The notes below the pieces were generated by a model that worked only from the letters and a program-made list of their open reading frames with translations, was not told the origin of the DNA and searched no databases. From a virus, in IMG/VR virus record IMGVR_UViG_3300042556_001458, positions 1 to 31,758 of that record: DNA of 31,758 nt. One strand, 5' to 3'. The position numbers were made by a program, and so were the translations under genes. Shown in pieces: positions 1 to 7,443 of this stretch; positions within the stretch are counted from its first letter, which is position 1, and each line of letters starts with the position of its first letter.

Positions 1-227
1 TCGGCATTGAGCCAACACCAACGTGCCAGTGCCGCGCGAAGCAGCAGCAGATGGATCAGTGGGGCTGCGACGAGGCCAGCAAGCCGGAACGCATTGACGA
101 GGTGGTGAAGGTCATGCGAGCGGAGGCCGAGGCTCGCGGCCTGCCATTCCTCGACATTGCAGGGCGGATGCTCGTGCGGCGGGCTATCAGCAACGCCAAG
201 AAAGCCTTGGCCGCAGCCCAGCCCTGA
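1..227 (+). CDS. C-terminal part of an unidentified phage protein (5' truncated)
   Basis: An open frame enters from the window edge (codons in phase with position 3) and stops with TGA at 225-227, giving about 74 residues. Visible features are a CxC pair near the start (TCQC), a MDQWGCDEA stretch with another Cys, and a helical tail rich in Ala, Arg and Glu (RGLPFLDIAGRMLVRRAI). The closely spaced cysteines could bind metal. It lies directly upstream of tail adsorption genes, so a tail-tip role is possible by context. I do not recognise the family. The upstream part is missing, so length and start are unknown. Confidence 0.6.
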   Translation, partial: GIEPTPTCQCRAKQQQMDQWGCDEASKPERIDEVVKVMRAEAEARGLPFLDIAGRMLVRRAISNAKKALAAAQP

Positions 228-288
228 CTTCAACGATCAACGCCCGCAGCCACAATTCAGAGCCTGAACCCACCGCAGGAGCTCACGC

Positions 289-687
289 GTGGCCACCTCG
301 TTCGTCCAGACTCCGGCCGATATGTCGATCGAGTGCGTTGCCGGCGACGAGCTCAACGTCGGCCTGGCGTTCACGCAGCCGTCCGGGTCGTCGTCTGCAG
401 CCATTAACCTGACTGGCTACACGTTCGAGGCGAAGGTCTACGCGCCGGCCTTCTCGAATGCGGACGGAAATTTCGGCTCCGGTGCGTACACAGCAGGCGC
501 CACTGCAGCGACGTTCACGACGTCGGCCGTCTCGCTCTCTGGCGGCACGGTCAATGTGGGGCTGACAGAGACACAGACTGTCGCGCTGAGCCCGGCTGTC
601 GGTTACCGTTGGTATTTCCGCTGGACCGACACGTCTGGCGTGACGCTCACGGTGCTGGCGGGGACATTCACGGTGAGGGCACCTTGA
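289..687 (+). CDS. BppU-like N-terminal beta-sandwich tail/baseplate protein
   Basis: 132 aa starting at GTG 289, preceded by AGGAG at 277-281 with 7 nt spacing. The sequence has alternating polar/hydrophobic strands ending in the pattern VALSPAVGYRWYFRWTDTSG...VLAGTFTV, which resembles the small beta-sandwich domain at the N terminus of baseplate upper proteins (BppU type) that attach receptor-binding proteins. A shorter relative lies at 5483-5800 with the same layout (a TETQTVAL/TDTQTTAI strand, then YRWYFRW or FAWGLVW, then an AG-F closing strand). Its stop overlaps the TTG start of the next gene, so the two are probably translationally coupled. Assignment is by fold pattern, not by close homology; a generic tail accessory protein is the alternative. 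Confidence 0.55.
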   Translation: MATSFVQTPADMSIECVAGDELNVGLAFTQPSGSSSAAINLTGYTFEAKVYAPAFSNADGNFGSGAYTAGATAATFTTSAVSLSGGTVNVGLTETQTVALSPAVGYRWYFRWTDTSGVTLTVLAGTFTVRAP

Positions 688-3167
688 GCGTCACAGTAAC
701 CGTCAACGGCAAGAGCGGCCCGTCCGTCGTCGCCACCAGCGGCGACACGATCTCGGCGGCCGTGACGAAGAACGCCGTGGTGAGCGTGGCCGCGTCTACG
801 GCGGCGGCGCCTGGCGGCACTGGCCCGACGGGGCCGCAGGGGCCACCGTCCACCACGATCACGGTGGGTAGCGTCTCGACCCTCTCGGCCGGCAGCTCGG
901 CCACGGTGGTGGGCACCTCGAGCAACAATGGGGCCAACCTGTCGCTGGCGTTCGGCATCCCAGCGGGAGCGACCGGGGCGGCTGGCGTCACGCCGGCGTT
1001 CACAGCCAGTGCCTCAACGCTCTCCGCTGGCAGCTCCGCCACGGTCACGGCCACCACGACCGATGGTGGTTCGAAGGTCGCCCTGGCGTTCGGCATCCCG
1101 GCAGGCGCAGCCGGCAGCGGCTCCAGCGTCTCGCTCTCCGACGCCACCCCATCGGCTCTCGGAACGGCGGCTGCCGGCACCAGTTCGCTCGCCTCACGTA
1201 GTGACCACACGCACCTGCTGCCGTCGCTATCGACGCTCGGGGCGGCGGCGGCGAACCACGGCCACAACTACGTCACCGCGTTGAACAGCCTCACCGGCGG
1301 CGTCACTCTGTCGGCTGGCAGCGGAGTGACCCTGTCCGCCAGCGGATCGACACTCACTATCTCCGCGACGGCTACGGACGACGCGGACGGCGGTTTCTAC
1401 GAGGGCTACATCCCGCAGAATACGATCACTATCGGCACGCAGCCAACAGCGCAGACTGCGAGCGGTGGTGCTGCGTCGTTCTCGGTTTCTGCGACCTCGT
1501 CTCCCGGCGGCACAATTTCATATCAGTGGCAAAAACAGGATGGCGGCTACGGCAACTTCGTGGATGTCGATGGTGCCACGTCGGCCTCGCTCTCGCTGAC
1601 GGGTTTGCTCAACACGGTGGACGATGCCGACCTCTACCGGGTGGTCGTGAGTGCGACGAACGCCGCCAGCGTGACAAGCACATCGGCGCTGCTGACAGTT
1701 CCAGCGAACGTCATCACGATCACCTCGCAGCCGTCGAATCAGACCGCCAGCAGTGGGGCGGCGACGTTCACGGCATCGGCATCGGTTGCCCCCAGCGGCG
1801 CGCCGACATATCAGTGGCAGCGGTCGGCGGACGGTTCGGCGTGGGCAAACGTCAGCGGAGCCACGTCCGCCTCGCTGGTCTTGTCGGGCCTCACAGTCGA
1901 GGCGGATGGTGGGGCTCAGTTCCGCGTGGTGGTGAGCGCGACCAACGCAGCCAGCGTGACGAGCAGCGCGGCTACGCTCACGGTCGAAGCGAATAACACG
2001 ATCACGATCACAAGCCAGCCGTCGAGCCAGACGGCATCGGGCGGGACCGCGACGTTCTCGGTGGCGGCAAGCTCGGCACCGGCAGGCACTCCGACTTTCC
2101 AGTGGCAGAAGGCCGACTATATCCAAGCTCGCTCTGCGTCGTGGGTACAGCGGACATTGCCGTCGTCGCAGGCGTGGAGTGCTGTCGCATACGGCGGTGG
2201 TGTGTTTGCGGCTGTTTCAATGAGCAACGTCGCAGCCAGTAGTACGGACGGCGTGACGTGGACGCAACGAACGTTGCCGAATAGCACGACGTGGGGCGAC
2301 ATCGCCTACGGTGGCGGGCAGTTTCTGGCAGTCAGCAACACTGGCTCGACGGCATCCAGCGGCGACGGTGCTACATGGACGGGAGGCGGCTCCCTGCCTA
2401 GCACGGGAAATCCTGGCGCGTGGACCGTGGCGTTCGGCAATTCGCTGTTTGTCGCAGTGCGGGGCGACGGGACAATTGCGACCTCTGACACTGGATTCGC
2501 GTGGACGCAGCGGCGGGGGGCAGTGACCGGCACATACGGCCACAAAATTGCGTTTGGCGGCGCACAGTTCGTCGTTGTGAACGACTCGCCTGGCGCTGGA
2601 TACGGTTACGTCACAAGCACTGACGGCGTGACGTGGCCGGCGGGCGGGTATTTGCCCGCTGAAAACACTCGCGCCGGGATTGTGTACGGTGGAGGTCTGT
2701 GGGTGGTCGTGGATCGCGGAAATGGCGCAGGCAGCAGCGCCTACTACACAAGCACCAACGGCACTACGTGGACCAAGCGCACGTTGCCCGTGACCGCCGA
2801 CTGGCGAGCAGTCACCTACGGCGACGGCGCGTTCGTTGCGGTTTCCAGCGGCTCGCCCTCCACGACGCTCACCAGTACGGACGGGCTGACTTGGACGCAA
2901 CGCACGCTGCCATATAGCACCTCGTCGGCATGGCGAGCTATCGGGTTTGGCGGTGGTCGGTTTGTCGCACTGGCAGGCAGCTCGGACCGCGCCGCCAGCG
3001 CAGCGCCCGGCGTTGGCGCGTTCGCCAATGTCAGCGGTGCCACGTCCTCGTCGCTGGCCCTCACGGCACTTGGTGCGGCCGACAGCGGCGACCAATACAG
3101 AGCCGTTGTCAGCGCCGCCAACGCCGCCAGCGTCACCAGCAGCGCCGCCACGCTCACAGTTTCCTGA
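684..3167 (+). CDS. Large tail/adhesion protein with Ig-like domains and an inserted seven-repeat beta-propeller
   Basis: 827 aa if started at TTG 684, which overlaps the previous stop (TTGA) and follows GGTGAGGG. The N-terminal third is Ser/Thr/Ala-rich, with a short collagen-like segment (GPTGPQGPP) and repeats of the form TLSAGSSATV...LAFGIPAGA. Three Ig-like repeats follow (about 1419-1700, 1706-1985 and from 1991), each with xITIxxQPxxQTASxGxAxF, YQWQ and a closing RVVVSATNAASVTS strand. The third Ig is broken after FQWQKADY by about 870 bp encoding seven repeats of the form RTLPxxxxWxxVAYGGGxFVAVSxxxxxxxSTDGxTWTQ, typical of propeller-like repeats in phage tail proteins. The Ig then resumes at FANVSGATSSSLAL. 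It is probably an adhesin that decorates the tail or binds host glycans; binding is inferred. Confidence 0.75.
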   Translation: MSVTVTVNGKSGPSVVATSGDTISAAVTKNAVVSVAASTAAAPGGTGPTGPQGPPSTTITVGSVSTLSAGSSATVVGTSSNNGANLSLAFGIPAGATGAAGVTPAFTASASTLSAGSSATVTATTTDGGSKVALAFGIPAGAAGSGSSVSLSDATPSALGTAAAGTSSLASRSDHTHLLPSLSTLGAAAANHGHNYVTALNSLTGGVTLSAGSGVTLSASGSTLTISATATDDADGGFYEGYIPQNTITIGTQPTAQTASGGAASFSVSATSSPGGTISYQWQKQDGGYGNFVDVDGATSASLSLTGLLNTVDDADLYRVVVSATNAASVTSTSALLTVPANVITITSQPSNQTASSGAATFTASASVAPSGAPTYQWQRSADGSAWANVSGATSASLVLSGLTVEADGGAQFRVVVSATNAASVTSSAATLTVEANNTITITSQPSSQTASGGTATFSVAASSAPAGTPTFQWQKADYIQARSASWVQRTLPSSQAWSAVAYGGGVFAAVSMSNVAASSTDGVTWTQRTLPNSTTWGDIAYGGGQFLAVSNTGSTASSGDGATWTGGGSLPSTGNPGAWTVAFGNSLFVAVRGDGTIATSDTGFAWTQRRGAVTGTYGHKIAFGGAQFVVVNDSPGAGYGYVTSTDGVTWPAGGYLPAENTRAGIVYGGGLWVVVDRGNGAGSSAYYTSTNGTTWTKRTLPVTADWRAVTYGDGAFVAVSSGSPSTTLTSTDGLTWTQRTLPYSTSSAWRAIGFGGGRFVALAGSSDRAASAAPGVGAFANVSGATSSSLALTALGAADSGDQYRAVVSAANAASVTSSAATLTVS

Positions 3168-3175
3168 GGTAAGCC

Positions 3176-3490
3176 ATGCCAAACAAGATCAAGCCCAAGC
3201 GTTCGTACACCGCCAACAGCGTGCCGCTCACGACGGACCTCGAGGCGCACGAGTTGGCGATCCGGTGGACTGCCGAAAACCCGGCGATGTTTACCAAGGA
3301 CGCCTCTGGCAACATCGTCAGCGTGACGCTCGGCGGCGGCGGCTCAAGCGTCACAGAGATTTTCGAGGCAACCACAACCGCAGGATTTCCCGCCACGGGG
3401 TCGGCGGGGGTGTTGTACGTCTCGCGTGACTACAGCCGCGTGTACAGATGGGATTCGTCGGGCGCAGTGTACATCGAACTAGGAAACTAA
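3176..3490 (+). CDS. Tail-fibre-associated protein of unknown function
   Basis: 104 aa from ATG 3176, just after TGAGGTAA, which supplies both the upstream stop and a weak ribosome site. The N-terminal half (NSVPLTTDLEAHELAIRWT, then a phrase like FTKDASGNIVSV) resembles the start of phage fibre proteins where an ELAIN/ELA-type motif precedes a fibre shaft (Mtd-N-like). A Gly-rich linker (GGGGSS) follows, then a C-terminal beta-rich module (GVLYVSRDYSRVYRWDSSGA). Base composition at third codon positions is less GC-rich than in head genes. It sits between the Ig/propeller protein and the LamG protein, so it probably belongs to the same adsorption apparatus. The specific role is unknown. Confidence 0.6.
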   Translation: MPNKIKPKRSYTANSVPLTTDLEAHELAIRWTAENPAMFTKDASGNIVSVTLGGGGSSVTEIFEATTTAGFPATGSAGVLYVSRDYSRVYRWDSSGAVYIELGN

Positions 3491-3491
3491 C

Positions 3492-4442
3492 ATGCCATTC
3501 AGCTTCCCATCATCGCCCACCGTTGGGCAGACCAGCACGCAAAACGGAAGAAGCTACACCTACGCAGGCGGCTCGGTTTGGGAACTCACTCCATCTTCCG
3601 GCGGAGGCTCTGGCCTCACATGGTCGAGCGTGCCCGCGTCCGCGACGGCAACAGGGACGGCGGGAAGCATCGCGTATGACGGGGATTTTCTGTATGTCGC
3701 CGTTGGCAGCAATCAGTGGGAGCGGGCGGCGTTGTCGACGTGGTCGAATGATCAGTTTTCAAGCAGCGTTGTGCTTCTCATGCGCGGCGACGGCAACTTA
3801 AGCGATTCGTCGAGTTACGCACGTACTGTTACGGCCTACGGCAACGCGGCGGCTACAGGTACGGCAAAGTTCGGGAGTGCCTCTCTCACGTTTGACGGCG
3901 ACGGCGATTACCTGACGGCACCAAGTTCCAGCAGTCTTGACTTGGGAGACAATTACACTGTCGAGGCTTGGGTGCGACCAGCTTCGTCCAACCTCACTGG
4001 CGGCATAGTTCATCGCGGAACATACTACAGTTCAGGCAACGGCGCACTGGATGCCACATGGGCAGGCTTGCAGTGCTCTATTCGATGCTTGGGAACAGAT
4101 ATCCGTTTCTATTTTCGCGCCACCACAAACGCGAACGAGCAATACCTAGACATCGCGCAGTCTTACTTCCCTGCAAGCACATGGACGCACATGGCAATGG
4201 TGCGAAACGGCACTACTGGCTATGTGTTTGCAGGCGGAGTTCTGGCCGGAACTGTGACAGGTCTTGGTAGTTCGACTACCGGGGCAGATCCAATATATAT
4301 CGGCACATGGCCCGCTGTCGGCAACGGAAGCATGCAGTTTGCGGGCTACTTCAACGGACAGATAGACGATTTGCGGATTACTAAGGCCGCTCGCTACGTC
4401 TCGGCGTTCACGCCGACCGCAGAAGCATTTCCAAATCCATGA
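3492..4442 (+). CDS. LamG / concanavalin A-like lectin-domain tail protein
   Basis: 316 aa, ATG 3492 one base after the previous stop. The N-terminal 80 residues hold two short beta modules seen in fibre proteins (PTVGQTSTQNGRSYTYAGG-VWEL and GSIAYDGDFLYVAVGSNQWERA). Residues from about 90 to 310 form a Laminin_G_3-type jelly roll: LLMRGDGNLSDSSS, FGSASLTFDGDGDYLTAPSS, YTVEAWVRP, WTHMAMVRNG, GYFNGQIDDLRITKAARY. LamG domains bind carbohydrate or protein, so this is a candidate receptor-binding or virion decoration protein. Third-position GC is lower than in the head genes, consistent with exchangeable adhesion genes. Its stop overlaps the ATG of the next small gene (ATGA). The domain call is firm; the ligand is unknown. 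Confidence 0.8.
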   Translation: MPFSFPSSPTVGQTSTQNGRSYTYAGGSVWELTPSSGGGSGLTWSSVPASATATGTAGSIAYDGDFLYVAVGSNQWERAALSTWSNDQFSSSVVLLMRGDGNLSDSSSYARTVTAYGNAAATGTAKFGSASLTFDGDGDYLTAPSSSSLDLGDNYTVEAWVRPASSNLTGGIVHRGTYYSSGNGALDATWAGLQCSIRCLGTDIRFYFRATTNANEQYLDIAQSYFPASTWTHMAMVRNGTTGYVFAGGVLAGTVTGLGSSTTGADPIYIGTWPAVGNGSMQFAGYFNGQIDDLRITKAARYVSAFTPTAEAFPNP

Positions 4443-4567
4443 GAGACTCCATCTACCTCGCCGCGATCCTAACAGCCGCAGCGTCCGCGCTGCTGCTCTC
4501 GGCTCGCGCGGGGCAGGCAGCGATGCGGTGGGTGATTGGCAGGGTGATCAGTAGCGCTTTTGGGTGA
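4439..4567 (+). CDS. Small membrane protein (42 aa)
   Basis: A short ORF opening with an ATGA overlap on the LamG gene stop and closing 3 nt before the next start, so it fits the tight coupling used across this genome. The product, beginning MRDSIYLAAILTAAASALLL, has one hydrophobic segment at about residues 6-20 followed by a basic stretch (RAGQAAMRWVIGR). It could be a single-pass membrane peptide or an exported peptide with a signal sequence. No family is recognised. Its place within fibre genes is unexpected for a membrane protein; it may be a holin-like or accessory peptide, which is only a guess. Confidence 0.45.
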   Translation: MRDSIYLAAILTAAASALLLSARAGQAAMRWVIGRVISSAFG

Positions 4568-4570
4568 TCA

Positions 4571-4828
4571 ATGAACGTCACAACCACATCACAACCAATC
4601 ACGGCCACCGTCGCCGGCTCGACCGTGTCGGCCGCCGTCACGAGCTCGAGCTCGACCGTGTCGGCGAGCGGTGGCGTTGGGCCACAGGGACCGGCCGGCA
4701 CCAGCGGCGGACCGCTCGAGCAGCTCAGTAACGTCCAGATCACGTCGGCCCAGGCGGGCGACGTGCTGCAATATGGCGCTGCGAACAAGTGGCAGAACAA
4801 CCCGGTACTTGACGGAGGAAATTTTTGA
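4571..4828 (+). CDS. Short collagen-like fibre linker protein
   Basis: 85 aa from ATG 4571. Ser/Thr/Val-rich beta repeats (ITATVAGSTVSAAVTSSSSTV) lead to a short collagen-like GPQGPAG segment and then LEQLSNVQITSAQAGDVLQYGAANKWQN, a pattern frequent in phage fibre proteins where a shaft piece joins a tip (compare LxDVxxxxPxxGxVLxYN). The N-terminal part resembles the start of the Ig/propeller protein (VTVTVNGKSG...SVVATSGDTISAAVT), suggesting a shared module. The stop TGA overlaps the ATG of the next gene, so the two are probably made in stoichiometric amounts. The role is structural by inference. Confidence 0.6.
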   Translation: MNVTTTSQPITATVAGSTVSAAVTSSSSTVSASGGVGPQGPAGTSGGPLEQLSNVQITSAQAGDVLQYGAANKWQNNPVLDGGNF

Positions 4829-5481
4829 TGGCCAGCACAATCAGGATCAAGCGACGCAACTCGGCCGGCGCGGCCGGAGCCCCTTCCAGCCTCCAACAGG
4901 GAGAGCCTGCCTGGAATGAAGCAGACTCCACGCTTTACATTGGAGTCGGCACGGGCGGTGCTGGAGGCTCGGCCACTACGATCGCCGCCATAGGCGGAAG
5001 TGGCACGTTTGCCACGAAGGCATACGTGACGACAGCGGTGGCGGCCGTCGACGTTTCCTCGCAGCTCGCCAGCTACTTGACCACCGCGACCGCGACGTCG
5101 ACCTACGCTCCGCTGGCGTCGCCTTCGCTCACGGGAACGCCCGTGGCACCGACGGCCACCGCTGGCACAAACAACACGCAGATCGCCACCACGGCCTACG
5201 TGACCACGGCCATCAGCAATCTGGTTGGGGGGGCCGGGGCAGCCCTCGACACGCTGAACGAGCTGAGCGCCGCCCTCGGCAACGACGCCAGCTTCTCGAC
5301 GACGATCACGACGTCGATTGGCGCGAAGCTGGCCAAGGCGTCAAACCTGTCGGACGTGGCGGACGCTGCCACGGCCAGGACGAATCTAGGGCTGGGCACG
5401 ATGGCCACGCAGGCGGCCAGCAGCGTGAATATCACCGGGGGCTCGATCGACGGCGTGTCGCTTGACGGGGGAACCTACTGA
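4828..5481 (+). CDS. Tail fibre protein, Mtd-N-like head and lambda Stf-like repeats
   Basis: 217 aa from ATG 4828, overlapping the previous stop by one base, with GGAGGA at 4814-4819. Residues 1-45 (IRIKRRNSAGAA...LQQGEPAWNEADSTLYIG) match the pattern of the major tropism determinant N-terminal module that anchors fibres. The middle has the side-tail-fibre repeat pattern APLASPSLTGTPVAPTATAG, then TQIATTAYVTTAI. The segment LDTLNELSAALGNDASF is the well-known lambda-Stf/T4-like shaft phrase. The C terminus (ASNLSDVADAATARTNLGLG, then GGSIDGVSLDGGTY) is another common fibre shaft ending. The protein ends without a lectin or chaperone domain, so it may be a short fibre or adaptor to which other tips attach. 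Confidence 0.8.
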   Translation: MASTIRIKRRNSAGAAGAPSSLQQGEPAWNEADSTLYIGVGTGGAGGSATTIAAIGGSGTFATKAYVTTAVAAVDVSSQLASYLTTATATSTYAPLASPSLTGTPVAPTATAGTNNTQIATTAYVTTAISNLVGGAGAALDTLNELSAALGNDASFSTTITTSIGAKLAKASNLSDVADAATARTNLGLGTMATQAASSVNITGGSIDGVSLDGGTY

Positions 5482-5482
5482 A

Positions 5483-5800
5483 ATGGCAACCTATGACCAG
5501 ATTCCGGCCACGCTGAACCTACGCTGGACCGTCGGGAACGACTTCTCGGCGCTACTCGACTTTGACATCAGCCTCGTTAACTATTCGGCCGTCGCAACCG
5601 TCTATTCGACGATTACCGGCAACGCCGTGGCCACATTCACCACCACGATTCCAGACGCCGCGGCGGGCAAAGTGAACATCGCCTTGACCGACACCCAGAC
5701 CACGGCGATCGGGGCCGGCACGTTTGCGTGGGGGCTTGTCTGGACAGTCGGCACTGTAACACGCACAGCGATGGCAGGGTTTATCGACGCGACCATCTAG
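5483..5800 (+). CDS. BppU-like beta-sandwich tail protein, second copy
   Basis: 105 aa from ATG 5483, two bases after the fibre stop; GGGGGAA at about 5467-5473 can serve as ribosome site. The fold pattern resembles the protein at 289-687: LNLRWTVGNDFSALLDFD, a strand pair NYSAVATVYST, then VNIALTDTQTTAIGAGTFAWGLVWTV and a closing strand AMAGFID. BppU-like N-terminal domains of this kind connect receptor-binding modules to a baseplate. Because two related copies flank the fibre cluster, they may mark two separate attachment points or an old duplication. Function is inferred from fold resemblance. Confidence 0.55.
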   Translation: MATYDQIPATLNLRWTVGNDFSALLDFDISLVNYSAVATVYSTITGNAVATFTTTIPDAAAGKVNIALTDTQTTAIGAGTFAWGLVWTVGTVTRTAMAGFIDATI

Positions 5801-5812
5801 CCGGAGGCGACG

Positions 5813-6010
5813 ATGGCGAAGAAGCCAGCGAAGCGGTTCTGGACCGGCAGCCCAGACGGCTACGGCCAGCCCGACGAGGACCAGGTCGAGGGCTGCCTGA
5901 TCCCGGACGACGACGGCAATGTGTACGTGAAGAAGCCTGCGGACCAGACACCACGGAGGGCGGAGCGTGCCAGCAGCAAAGACCGGGCCAAGAAGCCGCG
6001 ACAGCCTTGA
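5813..6010 (+). CDS. Small hydrophilic hypothetical protein
   Basis: 65 aa from ATG 5813 with CCGGAGGCG 6 nt upstream. The product is strongly charged and without membrane segments. It begins with a basic run (AKKPAKRFW), has an acidic centre (PDDDGNVYV) and ends with a basic tail (SSKDRAKKPRQP). Its last 44 bases overlap the start of the metallophosphoesterase gene in another frame. Small basic proteins like this are common near the end of phage tail operons; I do not recognise the family. Confidence 0.55.
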   Translation: MAKKPAKRFWTGSPDGYGQPDEDQVEGCLIPDDDGNVYVKKPADQTPRRAERASSKDRAKKPRQP

Positions 6011-6998
6011 CACGATCAGCGAGCTGGCCCTCGACCTGATCAAGCGGTTCCCAGACCACCCGGCGCGGTCGATTGCCAGGAAGTTGGTCGAGGAGAGCAA
6101 CGGGGCGATCACCCTTGAGGCTGCCCGGTCTCGGGTGCGGATGATGTTCGGCCAGATAGGGGACGCCCAGCGCGCCCGGCAGGACCGCGGCGTGCGGCGA
6201 GCAGCTCGAGCACCTGGCCAGGGCGTGGAGATGCCGAAGAGCCAGGCCGTGCCGTGGACGGTCTACGACATGGCCACCGTCGGGAAAATCGGCATCCTGT
6301 CCGACATCCACTGCCCATATCACGACGACGTCGCCCTCCGGGCCGCAGTCGACCACCTGCACGAGCACAAGATCGACGCGTTGCTCTTGAACGGCGACTT
6401 CGCCGACTTTTATTCGATCAGCCGCCACGAGAAGAATCCGAAACACCGGAACTTCTTGGCCGAGCTCGAGCAGGTGCAGCAGCTCCTGCGGTGGCTCCGC
6501 GGCGAGTTTCCCGACATCAAGATCGTGGCGAAGGCCGGCAACCACGAAGAGCGGTGGGAGAAGTGGCTCTGGCAGCACGCCCCCGAGCTCTCGACGTCGC
6601 CCATCATGGGCCTGGACAACTGGCTGGCCCTCAACGAGCTCGGGATCGACCTAGTGGGCGAGAAGCGGATCATCATGGCCGGCGGGCTCCCGATTCTTCA
6701 CGGGCACGAGAAGGGCAACGGGATCAGCTCGCCCGTCAACCAGGCCCGCGGGGCATACATGCGCCTGCATCACACGGTGCTCGAAGGACACGGGCACAGG
6801 ACGAGCATCCACAGCGAGCCCGACATGATGGGGGCCGAGACGGTCTGCTTCTCGACCGGCTGCCTGTGCGACCTGCGGCCTGCCTACGCTCCGCTTAACA
6901 AGTGGAACCACGGGGCGGCCGTTGTCCAGGTCAACGAGGCCGGCGAGTTCAACGTCGAGAACTTCCGCATCGCTTCCGGCCGGGTGCGAACGTCGTGA
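5967..6998 (+). CDS. Calcineurin-like metallophosphoesterase with N-terminal HTH-like domain
   Basis: 343 aa from GTG 5967, preceded by ACGGAGGG. Residues 15-75 form a helix-turn-helix-like unit (LALDLIKRFPDHPARSIARKL ... ARSRVRMMFG). From about residue 105 the metal-binding motifs of the calcineurin-like superfamily appear in order: D-x-H (LSDIH, D113/H115), GD (LNGDF, D144), GNHE (N192/H193), a later HGH (LHGHEKG) and GHGH. Such enzymes hydrolyse phosphodiesters or phosphomonoesters in nucleic acids, nucleotides or phosphoproteins with two metal ions. The substrate cannot be told here. A DNA-binding front end would favour a nucleic-acid substrate. It lies between tail genes and the integration module, a usual place for accessory genes. 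Confidence 0.85.
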   Translation: MPAAKTGPRSRDSLDTISELALDLIKRFPDHPARSIARKLVEESNGAITLEAARSRVRMMFGQIGDAQRARQDRGVRRAARAPGQGVEMPKSQAVPWTVYDMATVGKIGILSDIHCPYHDDVALRAAVDHLHEHKIDALLLNGDFADFYSISRHEKNPKHRNFLAELEQVQQLLRWLRGEFPDIKIVAKAGNHEERWEKWLWQHAPELSTSPIMGLDNWLALNELGIDLVGEKRIIMAGGLPILHGHEKGNGISSPVNQARGAYMRLHHTVLEGHGHRTSIHSEPDMMGAETVCFSTGCLCDLRPAYAPLNKWNHGAAVVQVNEAGEFNVENFRIASGRVRTS

Positions 6999-7420
6999 CG
7001 GGCTACCGTCTCACAGACGACGATCTGCAGCAGGCGGAATACGCCGCAAGGAAATTTTCTGGGTGCTGGTGGACTGGTACAAGCGGATCACTAGCATCGT
7101 GGCTATTGCTGGCCGTTCAAGAAATCAGGAGGACACGCATGGTTGACAACGCTGCGGAGCAGCTACTCGAGACTGCGAAGGCGACGATCGGGGCTCGCCG
7201 AAAAACATACGGCCCGTGCCGTGAGCACTTCGCCAAGACAGTGGCGGCCGTGAACGCGATCTTTGCAGACAAGCTGCGGGCGCCGCTCACCGAGGCCGAC
7301 TGGGCGCAGATCATGATCCTTGACAAGCTGGCCCGACATCAAGGCACAGCCAAGAGCAGCGACACGCCGGTCGATCTGGCCGGCTACGCGGCGTGTCTGG
7401 CGGAGTGTGAGGCCGGTTGA
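6995..7420 (+). CDS. DUF6378-like phage protein with possible fused N-terminal segment
   Basis: The frame is open from GTG 6995 (GTGA overlap with the phosphoesterase stop) to TGA 7418-7420, 141 aa. A second in-frame start, ATG 7139, has an ideal AGGAGG at 7127-7132 with 6 nt spacing and would give a 93-aa protein. The downstream part (TIGARRKTYGPCREHFAKT ... ADWAQIMILDKLARHQG ... DTPVDLAGYAACLAE) matches the all-helical DUF6378 pattern common in phages and distantly like MazG folds. The upstream part (LTDDDLQQAEYAARKF, WTGTSGSLASWLLLAV) looks like a small separate phage protein. Either one fused product or two products from nested starts is possible. The function is unknown; nucleotide handling is only a guess. 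Confidence 0.65.
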   Translation: MTGYRLTDDDLQQAEYAARKFSGCWWTGTSGSLASWLLLAVQEIRRTRMVDNAAEQLLETAKATIGARRKTYGPCREHFAKTVAAVNAIFADKLRAPLTEADWAQIMILDKLARHQGTAKSSDTPVDLAGYAACLAECEAG

Positions 7421-7443
7421 CATACGTCAATCACCCGGCCTCA
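7408..7443. terminator. Two-sided hairpin between convergent genes
   Basis: TGAGGCCGG (7408-7416) pairs perfectly with CCGGCCTCA (7435-7443). Inside it TTGAC (7417-7421) pairs with GTCAA (7426-7430) around a 4-nt loop, leaving a TCAC bulge. The hairpin includes the stop codons of both convergent genes (plus gene at 7418-7420, integrase at 7431-7433). No U-tract follows on either strand, so termination may be inefficient or factor-assisted; it could also protect mRNA 3' ends. Confidence 0.5.

Noticed and set aside
668-1267. Minus-strand ORF in the Ig protein gene
   Set aside because: Antisense to repetitive Ser/Thr/Ala codons; no start signal or domain.
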